64,000 bases of DNA from Methylobacter tundripaludum (GTDB lineage: Bacteria > Pseudomonadota > Gammaproteobacteria > Methylococcales > Methylomonadaceae). Both the position numbers and the translations under genes were made by a program. Where the stretch lies: positions 1-64,000 of the forward strand of contig NZ_PTIY01000016.1 in the NCBI RefSeq assembly GCF_002934365.1, given 5' to 3'. The notes under the pieces are model-generated. The model made no database searches, was not told where the DNA came from, and saw only the letters and a program-made list of their open reading frames with translations. Below are positions 16,981 through 27,947 of this stretch, one piece after another (position 1 is the stretch's first letter; each line of letters opens with the position of its first letter).

Positions 16981-18726
16981 ATGTATTATCAAGGTGTAAA
17001 AAAAACCATAGTTACCCGTCCTGTCCCGAAAAAACGCGCTAACCTGGGCCAAATGCATCCCATATTGGAGCGCATCTTTTTAGCCAGGGGCTTAACTTCG
17101 GAAGCGGAACTGGACAGGACGCTGGCAAAACTGCCGTCGCCGTGGCTGCTGTCGGGCATGGAAGCTTTGGTCGGGCATTTGATCACGGCAATCAATGAGC
17201 GGCAAAAAATTTGCATCGTGGCTGACTTCGATGCCGACGGCGCTACCAGTTGCGCGGTGGCTATCAAGGGCTTGCAATTGCTGGGGGCTGGGGAAGTTTT
17301 ATTTGTTGTACCCAACCGCTTTGAATACGGTTACGGCTTGACGCCTGAAATCGTCGATCTGGTTCAGCTGCAAAACCCTGATGTGATTATTACCGTGGAT
17401 AACGGCATATCCAGCATAGACGGGGTTAGGGTAGCTAAAGAGTTGGGCATAAAAGTCCTGATCACCGACCATCATTTGCCGGGTCATGAGTTGCCTGTTG
17501 CGGACGCCATCGTCAATCCGAATCTGGCCGACGATCAATTCCCCAGCGGTGCGCTTGCCGGTGTCGGCGTTATGTTCTATGTGTTGATGGCTTTAAGGAG
17601 CCGGTTAAGGGAACAGAACTGGTTCGAGCTTAACCAGGTTCAGGAGCCTAATCTTGCCCAATTGCTCGATTATGTCGCCTTGGGTACGGTCGCCGACGTG
17701 GTGGCGCTGGATCAAATCAACCGGGTTCTGGTTCATCAGGGTTTGTTAAGAATACGCACGGGGCGGGCGCATCCGGGGATCAATGCACTGATCGAGGTAT
17801 CGGGCAGAAAACCTGAAGCCATTTTTGCCTCCGATTTGGGTTTTGCGCTGGGGCCTAGGCTTAATGCGGCAGGGCGTATGGACGATATGTCGCTGGGCAT
17901 TCAATGCTTGCTGACCGATGACCCGGCGCTGGCAAAAACAATGGCGCTGCAACTCGATGAGCTGAACAATGACCGGCGGGAAATCGAAGGGCAAATGAAA
18001 AACGAGGCCACGGCCTTGTTAAGTGAGATGAAACGCCTGGATGAGCACCATTTGCCGGCGGGGGTCTGTTTGTTTGATGCAAACTGGCACCAAGGTGTTA
18101 TCGGTATTTTGGCGTCGCGGATTAAAGACCAACTGCATCGTCCCGTTATCGCCTTTGCGCCTGCCGGAAAAGACGAGATAAAAGGCTCGGCCCGCTCAAT
18201 TCCCGGCGTTCATATTCGCGATGTGCTGAGCGATATTGCCGCCGCACATCCTAAATTGCTGAGTAAATTCGGCGGACACGCGATGGCGGCAGGCATGAGC
18301 CTGAAAATGCACGACTACCCGCCTTTTGCGCTGGCTTTTGATGAAATGGTCAGAAAGCGTCTGGCAACTATCGATCTGGAGCAAAAAATCTATTCCGACG
18401 GCGAGTTGACCGAACAGGAAATGACTATCGAATTTGCCGATTTGCTGCAAAATGCCGGTACTTGGGGGCAGGAATTCCCCGAGCCCGTGTTCGACGGGGT
18501 TTTTGATGTGATTCAATCGCGTATTCTCAAGGAGCGGCATCTTAAATTAGTGCTCAGAAAACCGCACGGCAATTTGTTGATCGATGCGATTGCTTTTTAT
18601 GTGGATAAGCCGGAGAACTGGTTGGGGTTGCGGCATATCAAGGCGGCTTACAAACTGGACATTAATGAGTTCAGGGGTAATCGCAGCGTGCAGTTCATAG
18701 TGCAGTATCTGGAAAAAATCACATAA
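16981..18726 (+). CDS. recJ: Single-stranded-DNA-specific exonuclease RecJ
   Basis: This 581-residue 5'-3' exonuclease acts in RecF-type recombination and mismatch repair. It shows the DHH phosphoesterase motifs: VADFDADGATSCA (motif I, about residue 80), TVDNGISS, ITDHHLPGHELP (motif III, about residue 160) and the later DHHA1-type KGSARSIPGVHIRDVL and FGGHAMAAGMSL. Length fits RecJ. A terminator hairpin overlaps its stop codon. Confidence 0.96.
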   Translation: MYYQGVKKTIVTRPVPKKRANLGQMHPILERIFLARGLTSEAELDRTLAKLPSPWLLSGMEALVGHLITAINERQKICIVADFDADGATSCAVAIKGLQLLGAGEVLFVVPNRFEYGYGLTPEIVDLVQLQNPDVIITVDNGISSIDGVRVAKELGIKVLITDHHLPGHELPVADAIVNPNLADDQFPSGALAGVGVMFYVLMALRSRLREQNWFELNQVQEPNLAQLLDYVALGTVADVVALDQINRVLVHQGLLRIRTGRAHPGINALIEVSGRKPEAIFASDLGFALGPRLNAAGRMDDMSLGIQCLLTDDPALAKTMALQLDELNNDRREIEGQMKNEATALLSEMKRLDEHHLPAGVCLFDANWHQGVIGILASRIKDQLHRPVIAFAPAGKDEIKGSARSIPGVHIRDVLSDIAAAHPKLLSKFGGHAMAAGMSLKMHDYPPFALAFDEMVRKRLATIDLEQKIYSDGELTEQEMTIEFADLLQNAGTWGQEFPEPVFDGVFDVIQSRILKERHLKLVLRKPHGNLLIDAIAFYVDKPENWLGLRHIKAAYKLDINEFRGNRSVQFIVQYLEKIT

Positions 18727-18754
18727 AAAAAGGGCGGATAAACCGCCCTTTTTT
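18726..18754. terminator. Bidirectional rho-independent terminator
   Basis: AAAAAAGGGCGG-ATAAA-CCGCCCTTTTTT lies between the convergent recJ and parvulin genes. With an A-run on one side and a T-run on the other it can stop transcription from both directions. Confidence 0.9.
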
Positions 18755-18769
18755 GCAGATAACGCAATA

Positions 18770-19807
18770 CTATTTTTTGGGTTCAGCAGGCGCTGCGGGT
18801 GCGGGTTCTGCTGCCTTTTCAGCCGGTTTGGCGGGTTCTTCCGCTTTAGCCGGTTCCGTTGCTGCGGGAGCTGCCGCTTTATCGGCTTCAGCAGGCGCTG
18901 CTTCGGTAGCCGCAGGTTGTTCTGCTGGAGCTGCCGCGGCTTCGGCTTTGGGTTTTTCGTCGGTCAACGGCACCAAAATTTCTACTTTCGCCTGTTTACG
19001 CAATGTTTCTATCATCTCTTGAACTTTTTTGCGTTGCAGGAAAGGCATCAGTTGGTCTTTAACCGCTTCCAATGGAGGAGGGGTTAATGCACGCGAATCT
19101 TCTTTTAAAATCACATGGTAGCCAAACTGAGTCTTAACTGGCTCTTTAGTGTATTTGCCTTTTTCCAGTGCGGCCACTGCTTCAGAGAAAGGAGCAACCA
19201 TTTGCGCGGCGGAAAACCAGCCCAAGTCGCCGCCATTTTGCGATTCTTTGGCATCCAATGAGTTCTTGTTGGCTAATTTCGCAAAATCTGCGCCTTTATC
19301 CAATTCAGCGATCAGTTTTTTAGCTTCCGCTTCGGTTTTAACCAGGATATGGCTTGCCTTGTACTCAGTACCCTTTTCAGCGGCAACTTTGCTGTCGTAT
19401 TCGGCTTTGATTTCTGCATCGGTTACCGGATTGGCTTTGAGGAAGTTTTGCAGGTCGGCTTGAGTTAACAGTGCTTTTTTCGCGGCTTCAAGCTGTGCTA
19501 TGAGTTCAGGCGATTTGTCCAGTTGCTTTTGTGTGGCGTCTTGAACCAGCAATTCGCGCTGAACGAGTTCTTCAATCAGTTTTTCTTTGGGGAAAGATTG
19601 TCCGTGGCTACGCTCGGCGATTTCTTTTTCCAGCGTTTCAAGCGTTGATTTGGCAATATACTGGCCGTTGACGACAGCAACAGCATCAGCTTTATCAATA
19701 GCAGGGGCAGCAGTCGTAGTAGGAGAAGCGCTGTCAGCGGCTTTTTCTTGGTTACAACCGGCAAGCAATGCCGTGCCGACAACAAGCAGAGGGATAAATT
19801 TTTTCAT
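18770..19807 (-). CDS. Parvulin-type peptidylprolyl isomerase lipoprotein
   Basis: This 345-residue protein has a lipobox LLAG/C at Cys18, so it is anchored in a membrane facing the periplasm. A SurA/PrsA-like N-terminal helical region (VVNGQYIAKSTLETLEKEIAE) is followed by the parvulin domain at about residues 148-240, with YKASHILVKTEAEAKKLI, GGDLGWFSAAQMVAPFSEAV and FGYHVILKED. The last 60 residues are a low-complexity Ala/Pro/Glu/Lys tail. It likely helps fold exported or outer-membrane proteins, perhaps including the abundant receptors. It leads a run with BolA, YciI and YciB genes. Confidence 0.9.
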   Translation of the reverse strand: MKKFIPLLVVGTALLAGCNQEKAADSASPTTTAAPAIDKADAVAVVNGQYIAKSTLETLEKEIAERSHGQSFPKEKLIEELVQRELLVQDATQKQLDKSPELIAQLEAAKKALLTQADLQNFLKANPVTDAEIKAEYDSKVAAEKGTEYKASHILVKTEAEAKKLIAELDKGADFAKLANKNSLDAKESQNGGDLGWFSAAQMVAPFSEAVAALEKGKYTKEPVKTQFGYHVILKEDSRALTPPPLEAVKDQLMPFLQRKKVQEMIETLRKQAKVEILVPLTDEKPKAEAAAAPAEQPAATEAAPAEADKAAAPAATEPAKAEEPAKPAEKAAEPAPAAPAEPKK

Positions 19808-20086
19808 TTATAATTTTCCTTTGGTTTCTTCAGAGGGTGAGAGAGCATTAATGCCTAAGGCATGAATTTGTTGTTTCATCATGTCGCCCAGCGCGTTATA
19901 AATAAGCTGGTGTCGTTGGACTAAAGATCTGCCTTCAAAAATTTCAGCGACGATAGTGACATGATAGTGTCCTCCGCCGCTACGTGCGCCGGCATGTCCG
20001 GCATGCGCCGAACTGTTATCAATGATTTCTAAAAGCCCCGGATTAAAGGCTTCATTCAGCAACTGTTTGATTAATTCGGATGTCAT
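19808..20086 (-). CDS. BolA family protein
   Basis: This 92-residue protein contains [25 protein letters not shown], the BolA signature, with [21 protein letters not shown] following. BolA proteins pair with monothiol glutaredoxins to handle [2Fe-2S] clusters or act as regulators. It has the length of BolA proper rather than the shorter IbaG, but the subgroup is uncertain. It abuts the parvulin gene and overlaps the YciI gene by four bases. Confidence 0.9.
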   Translation of the reverse strand: MTSELIKQLLNEAFNPGLLEIIDNSSAHAGHAGARSGGGHYHVTIVAEIFEGRSLVQRHQLIYNALGDMMKQQIHALGINALSPSEETKGKL

Positions 20087-20385
20087 TGTGGCAAGACCTT
20101 TTTAAATGGTTTAACGGTAACTTTGGCGTAAACCCCGGCGTCGATATAGGGATCAACATCCGCCCACTGTTGGGCCTCTGTCAGGCTGTCAAATTCGGCA
20201 ACCACCAGACTGCCGGTAAAACCGGCCGCTCCGGGGTTGTCACTGTCAACTGATGGGTGAGGGCCGGCTAAAATCAGCCTGCCGGCATCCTGTAACTCTT
20301 GCAGACGCTTGAGATGCGCCGGACGCACGGATAGTCTTTTTTCCAAGCTATCCGCTATGTCTTCGCTGATAATGGCATATAACAC
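20083..20385 (-). CDS. yciI: YciI-like protein
   Basis: This 100-residue ferredoxin-like-fold protein has the YciI pattern: [32 protein letters not shown], and [24 protein letters not shown] with the conserved Asp-Pro-Tyr. Enzymatic role is not established for this group. It is placed between yciB and bolA with overlaps, the common yciB-yciI-bolA order of proteobacteria. Confidence 0.9.
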   Translation of the reverse strand: MLYAIISEDIADSLEKRLSVRPAHLKRLQELQDAGRLILAGPHPSVDSDNPGAAGFTGSLVVAEFDSLTEAQQWADVDPYIDAGVYAKVTVKPFKKVLPQ

Positions 20386-20388
20386 GTT

Positions 20389-20925
20389 TTATTCCTCTGT
20401 ATCGGGTATGTATTTATATAAAAAGACCATTTGCAGCAAAATGAAAACAACCATTAAGGCCGGTACGCCGAACGTTTTAAAGGTAACCCAATCATCGGTG
20501 TCGTAATTGTACATGACATAAAGGTTGATAAAGCCTACGCTGATAAAAAAGCCGGCCCATAGGGTGTTTAATCGTTTCCAGATCAACGCGGGCAGGGTTA
20601 AGCTGCCGGACAGCATTTTTTCAATGAAGGGTTTTTTACCAACATACTGGCTACCCAAAAAGGCTGCGCCAAACAACCATTCTATGATGGATAGTTTCCA
20701 TTTGATAAATTGCTCGTCCTGCAAATAGAGGGTTGCGCCGCCCATCACCAGAATCAAGCCTAGGGTAATCCACTGCATGGTTTCAACCTTGCGGTGTTTA
20801 AACCATGCGTAGACTACCTGAATGATTGTTGCCACGATGACAACGGCGGTAGCGACATAAATATCGTAAAGTTTAAACGCGATAAAAAATAAAAGTATAG
20901 GGAAAAATTCGAAAAGCTGTTTCAT
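20389..20925 (-). CDS. yciB: Inner membrane protein YciB (septation protein A)
   Basis: This 178-residue protein has about five membrane segments. It starts MKQLFEFFPILLFFIAFKLY, carries IIQVVYAWFKHRKVETMQW and GGATLYLQDEQFIKWK, and ends in a Phe/Met-rich segment. These are the YciB/IspZ hallmarks. The family is involved in cell envelope and septation. It starts the yciB-yciI-bolA-parvulin run. Confidence 0.93.
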   Translation of the reverse strand: MKQLFEFFPILLFFIAFKLYDIYVATAVVIVATIIQVVYAWFKHRKVETMQWITLGLILVMGGATLYLQDEQFIKWKLSIIEWLFGAAFLGSQYVGKKPFIEKMLSGSLTLPALIWKRLNTLWAGFFISVGFINLYVMYNYDTDDWVTFKTFGVPALMVVFILLQMVFLYKYIPDTEE

Positions 20926-20946
20926 TAGTAGCCGAAAGTGGGGTGG

Positions 20947-21279
20947 TCAGGCGTAAGCATCTATTCCTGTTATCAATTGAGCACGTTGATCTTGCAGTGG
21001 CGCATTGAATTCCTGGGTGTAGGCGGAAAGTGCTCTTAAGGTTCGCGAGTTGGTTGGTTTGATAATATTGTCCTGGCTTGACGAATCAATGGCTAGGCTA
21101 ACATTATCCAGCGTTTTTTTAATCTCTTCGGGTGAAGAGGCTTGATTAGATTTTTTGTTTTGCTCATCTATTGAAACAGAGAGTTCATTTTTATCTTTAT
21201 TTTGCGCACTATTATTCCGGCCAACTTTCTGGTTCAGGCTAATAGGCTGAAAAATTAATGATGAACTATGAATTCTCAT
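20947..21279 (-). CDS. Hypothetical soluble protein, 110 residues
   Basis: I do not recognise this protein. The N-terminal half is polar and low in complexity (KDKNELSVSIDEQNKKSNQ). The second half is more ordered (TLRALSAYTQEFNAPLQDQR), ending GIDAYA. It has no signal peptide or membrane segment. The TAYTQEF-type C-terminus resembles small proteins found beside yciB-type genes in related genomes, but I cannot name the family. It stands 21 bases upstream of yciB on the same strand. Coding potential is moderate. Confidence 0.55.
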   Translation of the reverse strand: MRIHSSSLIFQPISLNQKVGRNNSAQNKDKNELSVSIDEQNKKSNQASSPEEIKKTLDNVSLAIDSSSQDNIIKPTNSRTLRALSAYTQEFNAPLQDQRAQLITGIDAYA

Positions 21280-21397
21280 ATATGAGGTGAGTCGTTATGC
21301 ATATCTAACTGTTGTTCATTGTAAAATCTTTGATGCGGAATGTACATGCTTGAATGGTCGTTTCTGCTAGAATATCGATTATTTTTGGAGCGGATCT

Positions 21398-21700
21398 GTG
21401 GATAAAAACACAAAAACAGAACTAGAGGCCGGCGCGTTCAGACGTTTAGTCGGTCATTTGCAAAAAAACACCGACGTTCAAAATATCGACTTAATGATTT
21501 TGGCTGATTTTTGCAGAAATTGTCTGGCCAAATGGTATATGGCGGAAGCGGTGGAACAGGGCGTAGAGATGGATTATGAGCAGGCCAGGGAAGTCGTTTA
21601 CGGTATGCCTTATAACGAATGGAAAGATAAATTTCAAACCGAAGCCACTGCGGAACAGTTAGCCGCTTTCGAACGCAAACAACAAGCCAAATTACAATGA
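21398..21700 (+). CDS. DUF1244 family protein
   Basis: This 100-residue protein starts with GTG at 21398. The conserved core ADFCRNCLAKWYMAEAVEQGVEMDYEQAREVVYGMPYNEWKDKFQ matches DUF1244, whose function is unknown. The CRNCLAKWY segment with two cysteines is the family marker. It overlaps the methyltransferase gene by four bases, so the pair is coupled. Confidence 0.88.
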   Translation: MDKNTKTELEAGAFRRLVGHLQKNTDVQNIDLMILADFCRNCLAKWYMAEAVEQGVEMDYEQAREVVYGMPYNEWKDKFQTEATAEQLAAFERKQQAKLQ

Positions 21701-22428
21701 CAGACAAATACGATGCTATATTTTCCGGCGTTATCGGCCAAGATTATGAGCTGCTCAACTTAATCTGCCCTTTAGCAACCAAAATGAGCCGACTGGTAGG
21801 GGATGCGGTCTCGGACTATGCTGCGCATACAACCGGTAATCTCACAGTGGTGGAACTGGGCGGCGGCACAGGGATTACCACTTTATCGCTGCTAACCGCG
21901 TCGGACAAACTGAATATCTTGAGCATTGATAACGAGCCGGTCATGCAGGAACAGGCCAAAAAGCATCTGCATAAATGGGCGACAGAAGGCAGGCTGGCTT
22001 TTTGCGGCGATGATGCGTTAACGGCATTGAAAAACATTGCAACCGGTAGCGTCGATATAGTGGCTTCCGCTTATACCCTGCATAACTTTCTCGATACCTA
22101 TCGCAACGAAGTCCTACAAGAAGTTTTCAGGATTTTGACACCGGGCGGCCGCTTCATTAACGGCGACCGTTACGGCTTGGATGATGTTTCCAAGCATACG
22201 CGTACTATCCAGGACGAAGTCAGCGGTTATTTCAAGGTATTAACCCAGATTAACAAGCTGGACGTACTGGAACACTGGATAGTGCATTTGTTTAGCGATG
22301 AATCGGAAAACCACGTTATGCGCGAATCAGTGGCGTTAAAACAACTGAGCGATGCCGGTTTTTCAATCATCACCCTGAGCCACAGACTTGAAGTCAATGC
22401 GCTGGTGACAGCGACAAAGCCCGACTGA
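21697..22428 (+). CDS. Class I SAM-dependent methyltransferase
   Basis: This 243-residue soluble protein has motif I VVELGGGTGITTLSLL, motif II ILSIDNEPVM and motif IV VDIVASAYTLHNFLD, followed by EVFRILTPGGRFINGDRYG. These are the SAM-binding features of class I methyltransferases. The substrate is unknown. It is coupled to the DUF1244 gene and followed after 13 bases by a lipoprotein hydrolase. Confidence 0.88.
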   Translation: MTDKYDAIFSGVIGQDYELLNLICPLATKMSRLVGDAVSDYAAHTTGNLTVVELGGGTGITTLSLLTASDKLNILSIDNEPVMQEQAKKHLHKWATEGRLAFCGDDALTALKNIATGSVDIVASAYTLHNFLDTYRNEVLQEVFRILTPGGRFINGDRYGLDDVSKHTRTIQDEVSGYFKVLTQINKLDVLEHWIVHLFSDESENHVMRESVALKQLSDAGFSIITLSHRLEVNALVTATKPD

Positions 22429-22441
22429 TAAAAAGCGACCC

Positions 22442-23674
22442 ATGAAGCATATTTTTCTGTTACTTGTGATGACGACCCAGCTAAGCGGCTGCGCGAGTTT
22501 GGGCAAAGGTATGGCTGAAGCCTTTCTGGAAAAACAGCAAGCGGTCGATACCCGTCTTTGCGAAATATGGGGCAAGCCTTTTAAAGGACTTGCGCCGAAT
22601 CTGGGTAATAAACAAGGCAAAATGAAGGTGCTGATGGTGCATGGGGTGGGCGATCATTCGCCGGGATACTCCACGCAATTTATAGAAAAACTGGCTAAAG
22701 AACTGGATTTGCCGGTGATGTCGTCGCAGTATAAAAACATCGGCCTAACCAGCCGCCTGGATAACAGCAAAAACCTGGGCAACTTGAGAATCAACCGATT
22801 TTTAAGCAAAGACAGAAGCAAGGAGTTGCTGTTTTATGAATTAACCTGGTCCATCATTACCGCCAAGCAAAAAGAAGTGCTGGCCTATGATAATTCAGGG
22901 GAATATTCATTTCGCAGAGCCGAAGTCAATAACATGATGAAGCTGTTCTCCAATGATACCGGGCCTGATCCGATTATCTATCTGGGAGAGAGCAGGAATG
23001 ACATATTGGTTTCATTCGGCCAATCTTTCTGCTGGATGACCAAAAGCAACTGGAACGACTTGCCTGACGATAAAGTACAAGCCTGTTCATTTAATGACGA
23101 CAGCGCCGCAAAAAACATGCTGATTGATCAGTATGCCTTTGTTTCGCACAGCCTGGGCAGTCGGATTATTGTTGACGGTATGCAACGCATTGCTTCTTTA
23201 GTGGACCAGCGCGATGCTGATTTCAGTGCGGCATTAAAGCGCAAAGAAATCCCCATTTATATGATGTCCAATCAACTGCCGATGTTGCAGTTGGGGGAGA
23301 AACTACCCGATGTCAGCAATCAAAAAGACGCGTATTGCAAGGAGAATGGAGAAAAGTACAGTCAACGCATGTTGGCTAAAACACCGATCATTGCCTTTAG
23401 CGACCCTAACGATTTGCTTAGTTATGCGATTCCGCACGGCTTCGTGGAAAAATATCTGGATTCAAGGTTATGCACTGAAGTCACCAATGTTAATATTAAT
23501 GTGGCGACCATCCTTGACGCATTCGGTCTGGGTAAATTCGCCAACCCTATCGACGCCCATGTCGGTTACGATACCGATGACCGAGTGATTGCGCTTATCG
23601 CCAAAGGCATTGGCGACTCCAATACCTCCGGGGTTGTGAAAGACCGTTGCCGATGGGTTGAGACGATAGATTAG
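22442..23674 (+). CDS. Putative lipoprotein with alpha/beta-hydrolase features
   Basis: This 410-residue protein has a lipobox LSG/C at Cys17. VLMVHGVGDHSPGYST near residue 62 looks like the oxyanion region of a hydrolase. FVSHSLGSRIIVDGM near residue 235 looks like a nucleophile elbow, with Ser in the middle of SHSLG in place of the strict GxSxG. Late segments (AHVGYDTDDRV) could supply a His. It is probably an esterase or lipase facing the periplasm; substrate is unknown. Some regions (WSIITAKQKEVLAYD) do not match a family I know. Confidence 0.7.
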   Translation: MKHIFLLLVMTTQLSGCASLGKGMAEAFLEKQQAVDTRLCEIWGKPFKGLAPNLGNKQGKMKVLMVHGVGDHSPGYSTQFIEKLAKELDLPVMSSQYKNIGLTSRLDNSKNLGNLRINRFLSKDRSKELLFYELTWSIITAKQKEVLAYDNSGEYSFRRAEVNNMMKLFSNDTGPDPIIYLGESRNDILVSFGQSFCWMTKSNWNDLPDDKVQACSFNDDSAAKNMLIDQYAFVSHSLGSRIIVDGMQRIASLVDQRDADFSAALKRKEIPIYMMSNQLPMLQLGEKLPDVSNQKDAYCKENGEKYSQRMLAKTPIIAFSDPNDLLSYAIPHGFVEKYLDSRLCTEVTNVNINVATILDAFGLGKFANPIDAHVGYDTDDRVIALIAKGIGDSNTSGVVKDRCRWVETID

Positions 23675-23851
23675 GCGGGAGATGTGCCGGACCCGAGACG
23701 AATATTTTACGCCAGGCACGAATCCAGCGCTGTGAACTTTTGCGAGCATAACGAAAGCGATGTTCGGAATAATCTGGAATTTATTTAGAATAAATTGCTG
23801 AATTTCTATAAAATTACCCATTACTGTAACAATTCTTCAGATCAAGTCTAC

Positions 23852-24817
23852 ATGGACCTAAAATTTCTCGATTTTGAACAACCTATCGCTGAATTAGAAG
23901 CGAAAATTGAAGAACTCCGCAATGTCGAGTTCGACAATAATATTAATATTTCCGATGCGATTAAGCAGCTGGAAGATCGAAGCCAAGCGCTGACAGAGAC
24001 TATTTTTACCGATCTTTCCGATTGGCAGATTTCTCAGCTATCCCGGCATCCGGGGCGTCCCTATACGCTGGACTATGTCGAACATATTTTTACTGATTTT
24101 CATGAGCTGCACGGCGACCGCGCTTATGCCGATGATCCGGCTATTATTTGCGGATTAGCGCGCCTTAACGGAGAGTCGGTTATGGTGATCGGCCATCAAA
24201 AGGGCCGCGATACCAAGGAAAAAATTTACCGCAACTTCGGCATGCCGCGCCCGGAAGGTTACCGCAAGGCGTTACGCATGATGAAAATGGCGGAACGTTT
24301 CAAAATGCCGGTTATTTGCCTGATCGACACGCCGGGAGCTTATCCGGGCATCGGCGCGGAAGAGCGCGGCCAAAGCGAAGCTATCGCCAGAAACCTGTTT
24401 GAAATGGCCAAGCTCAAAACGCCGATTATCTGCACCATCATCGGCGAAGGCGGTTCCGGCGGTGCGTTGGCCATCGGCGTCGGCGACCGTTTAATCATGC
24501 TGGAATACAGCACGTATTCCGTAATTTCCCCGGAAGGCTGCGCATCCATTCTGTGGAAAAGCGCCGATAAATCACAATTGGCTGCCGAGGCGATGGGTAT
24601 TACTTCGGATCGTATACGTGAGCAGGGATTTCTCGATGAAGTCGTCAGGGAACCTTTAGGCGGCGGGCATAGGAACTTTAAAGCGATTGCCTCGAATTTG
24701 AAGGAAGCGCTGGCTCGCCATATGCACGAGTTGAAGAGTGTCCCCGTTGATACAATGATGGAAAGGCGCTATCAACGGATTATGAATTTTGGGGTTTTTG
24801 AGGAAAGCGGGAAGTAA
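23852..24817 (+). CDS. accA: Acetyl-CoA carboxylase carboxyltransferase subunit alpha
   Basis: This 321-residue subunit transfers the carboxyl group from biotin to acetyl-CoA with AccD, the first step of fatty acid synthesis. It starts [22 protein letters not shown], the usual AccA start, so I reject the 19-codon upstream extension. Core motifs are [39 protein letters not shown] and [16 protein letters not shown]. It is followed at once by tilS. Confidence 0.96.
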   Translation: MDLKFLDFEQPIAELEAKIEELRNVEFDNNINISDAIKQLEDRSQALTETIFTDLSDWQISQLSRHPGRPYTLDYVEHIFTDFHELHGDRAYADDPAIICGLARLNGESVMVIGHQKGRDTKEKIYRNFGMPRPEGYRKALRMMKMAERFKMPVICLIDTPGAYPGIGAEERGQSEAIARNLFEMAKLKTPIICTIIGEGGSGGALAIGVGDRLIMLEYSTYSVISPEGCASILWKSADKSQLAAEAMGITSDRIREQGFLDEVVREPLGGGHRNFKAIASNLKEALARHMHELKSVPVDTMMERRYQRIMNFGVFEESGK

Positions 24818-24824
24818 CGCTTAG

Positions 24825-26180
24825 GTGCAAGGCGAAAGGCGAAAAGCGAAAGATTCGCTGCTTTACGAGGATTTCCACGAGAGTATTTCCAGGCTTGATC
24901 TTGAGCACGGGCGGCAAAGGCTTTATGTCGCCTATAGTGGCGGAGTAGATTCCCATGTGTTGCTGCATTGTTGCGCTTCAATACCTCGACTCAAAGATAA
25001 GATTACCGCCGTTTACGTTCATCACGGCCTGCAAGCCGAGGCTGAATCCTGGGCTAAGCATTGCGAAAAAACGGCAAAAGAGCTGGGTGTCGAGTTTTTA
25101 ACGTTACGGGTTAATGCCAAACCGACACCGGGCGAAAGTCCCGAAGAGGTCGCCAGAAACGCCCGATATGACGCTTTAAAATCGCTCATTAACGCCGGGG
25201 ATGCGTTGCTGCTCGCCCAGCACCGGGAAGACCAGCTGGAAACGGTGTTGCTGCAATTGTTTCGCGGCAGCGGCTTGCGCGGACTATCCGGGATGCCGGA
25301 GCGCATGGCTTTCGGGGCGGGCGTTATGCTCAGGCCTTTTCTGGATACGCCCAAGCAGGCGATTATCGATTACGCTCATGCACATCAGTTAAGCTGGGTT
25401 GAAGATCCCAGCAACCAAAGCAATGATTATGACCGTAATTTCCTGCGCAATGCGGTTGTGCCGTTACTGAAACAGCGCTGGCCTGCAATCGATAAAACCG
25501 TAGCCCGTTCGGCAAAGCATTGTGCCGATGCACAGTTGCTGGTCGAGGAAGTCGCTGATGAGTTGTTCGGCGCGGTTTTAAATCCAGAAGACAAGACCTT
25601 ATGTATCAGCCGGCTGATGGAACATCACAGCCATCCGCGGCAACTTATCCTCAGGCATTGGTTTCGGTACTTGGGGCTAAAAATGCCTTCGCAGGCTTTT
25701 ATCGGGCGAATTTTAAGTCAGGTGGTTGCGGCGGGCGAGCATCGCGATCCGGTATTGTCAGGACAAGGGTACAACATTCGCCGTTACCGGAATAAACTGT
25801 ATTGTCTGACGAATCAATCGGCACAAGAATCCCTGCAAGACCTTGTTTGGCCTGTCGGACAAATGTCGATAAAAGTCAGCCATGACCGGACACTATTCTG
25901 TGTGCCTTCATCGACAGGGATACTCCGTGAACAATGGCTAAGCGCCAAGGTCGAGATCAGATTCCGCAGGGGCGGTGAAAAAATCTGCCTGCCGGGGCGT
26001 CAAGGTCATCATTCGCTGAAGAAACTGTTTCAGGAAGCGGCTGTTCCGCCGTGGGAAAGGGATGTGACGCCTTTGGTTTACCTGAATGGTAAGCTTGCCG
26101 CCGTGGGCGATAAATGGATCAGTGCCGCGTTCTACGATGAAAAACCTCAGGCTTGCGTCAGTTTGTCCCTGCAAAGTTAA
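24825..26180 (+). CDS. tilS: tRNA(Ile)-lysidine synthetase, with repeat-derived N-terminus
   Basis: This 451-residue enzyme makes lysidine at the wobble base of tRNA-Ile(CAU). The PP-loop is LYVAYSGGVDSHVLLH near residue 40; HREDQLETVLLQLFRGSGLRG and EDPSNQSNDYDRNFLRN are TilS signatures, and the C-terminal domain is present. The only usable start is the GTG at 24825, straight after an in-frame TAG. The next nine codons (MQGERRKAKD) come from a copy of the GGCGAAAGGCGAAA-type intergenic repeat. A CTG at codon 12 is the only other conceivable start. The gene follows accA by 7 bases. Confidence 0.9.
   Translation: MQGERRKAKDSLLYEDFHESISRLDLEHGRQRLYVAYSGGVDSHVLLHCCASIPRLKDKITAVYVHHGLQAEAESWAKHCEKTAKELGVEFLTLRVNAKPTPGESPEEVARNARYDALKSLINAGDALLLAQHREDQLETVLLQLFRGSGLRGLSGMPERMAFGAGVMLRPFLDTPKQAIIDYAHAHQLSWVEDPSNQSNDYDRNFLRNAVVPLLKQRWPAIDKTVARSAKHCADAQLLVEEVADELFGAVLNPEDKTLCISRLMEHHSHPRQLILRHWFRYLGLKMPSQAFIGRILSQVVAAGEHRDPVLSGQGYNIRRYRNKLYCLTNQSAQESLQDLVWPVGQMSIKVSHDRTLFCVPSSTGILREQWLSAKVEIRFRRGGEKICLPGRQGHHSLKKLFQEAAVPPWERDVTPLVYLNGKLAAVGDKWISAAFYDEKPQACVSLSLQS
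24826..24852. repeat. AAGGCGAAAGGCGAAA-type repeat fragment inside tilS start
   Basis: TGCAAGGCGAAAGGCGAAAA and what follows match the purine-rich arm of the palindromic repeats at 30080-30174 and 30441-30522. It encodes the first residues of TilS. Confidence 0.7.
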
Positions 26181-26264
26181 GAATTAAACCCAAAAGACAA
26201 TGACGAATTTTGTATTGTCGATTAAAATGCACCAGTTTTACCTAACTTCATCAGTTTTCACTGA

Positions 26265-27946
<1,682 letters not shown>

Positions 27947-27947
<1 letters not shown>

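Noticed and set aside
21697-22428. Could the orphan methyltransferase be the missing CbiT?
   Set aside because: Its length, motifs (ELGGGTGIT, TPGGRFINGDRYG) and coupling to DUF1244 fit a general class I methyltransferase; no CbiT features were seen.
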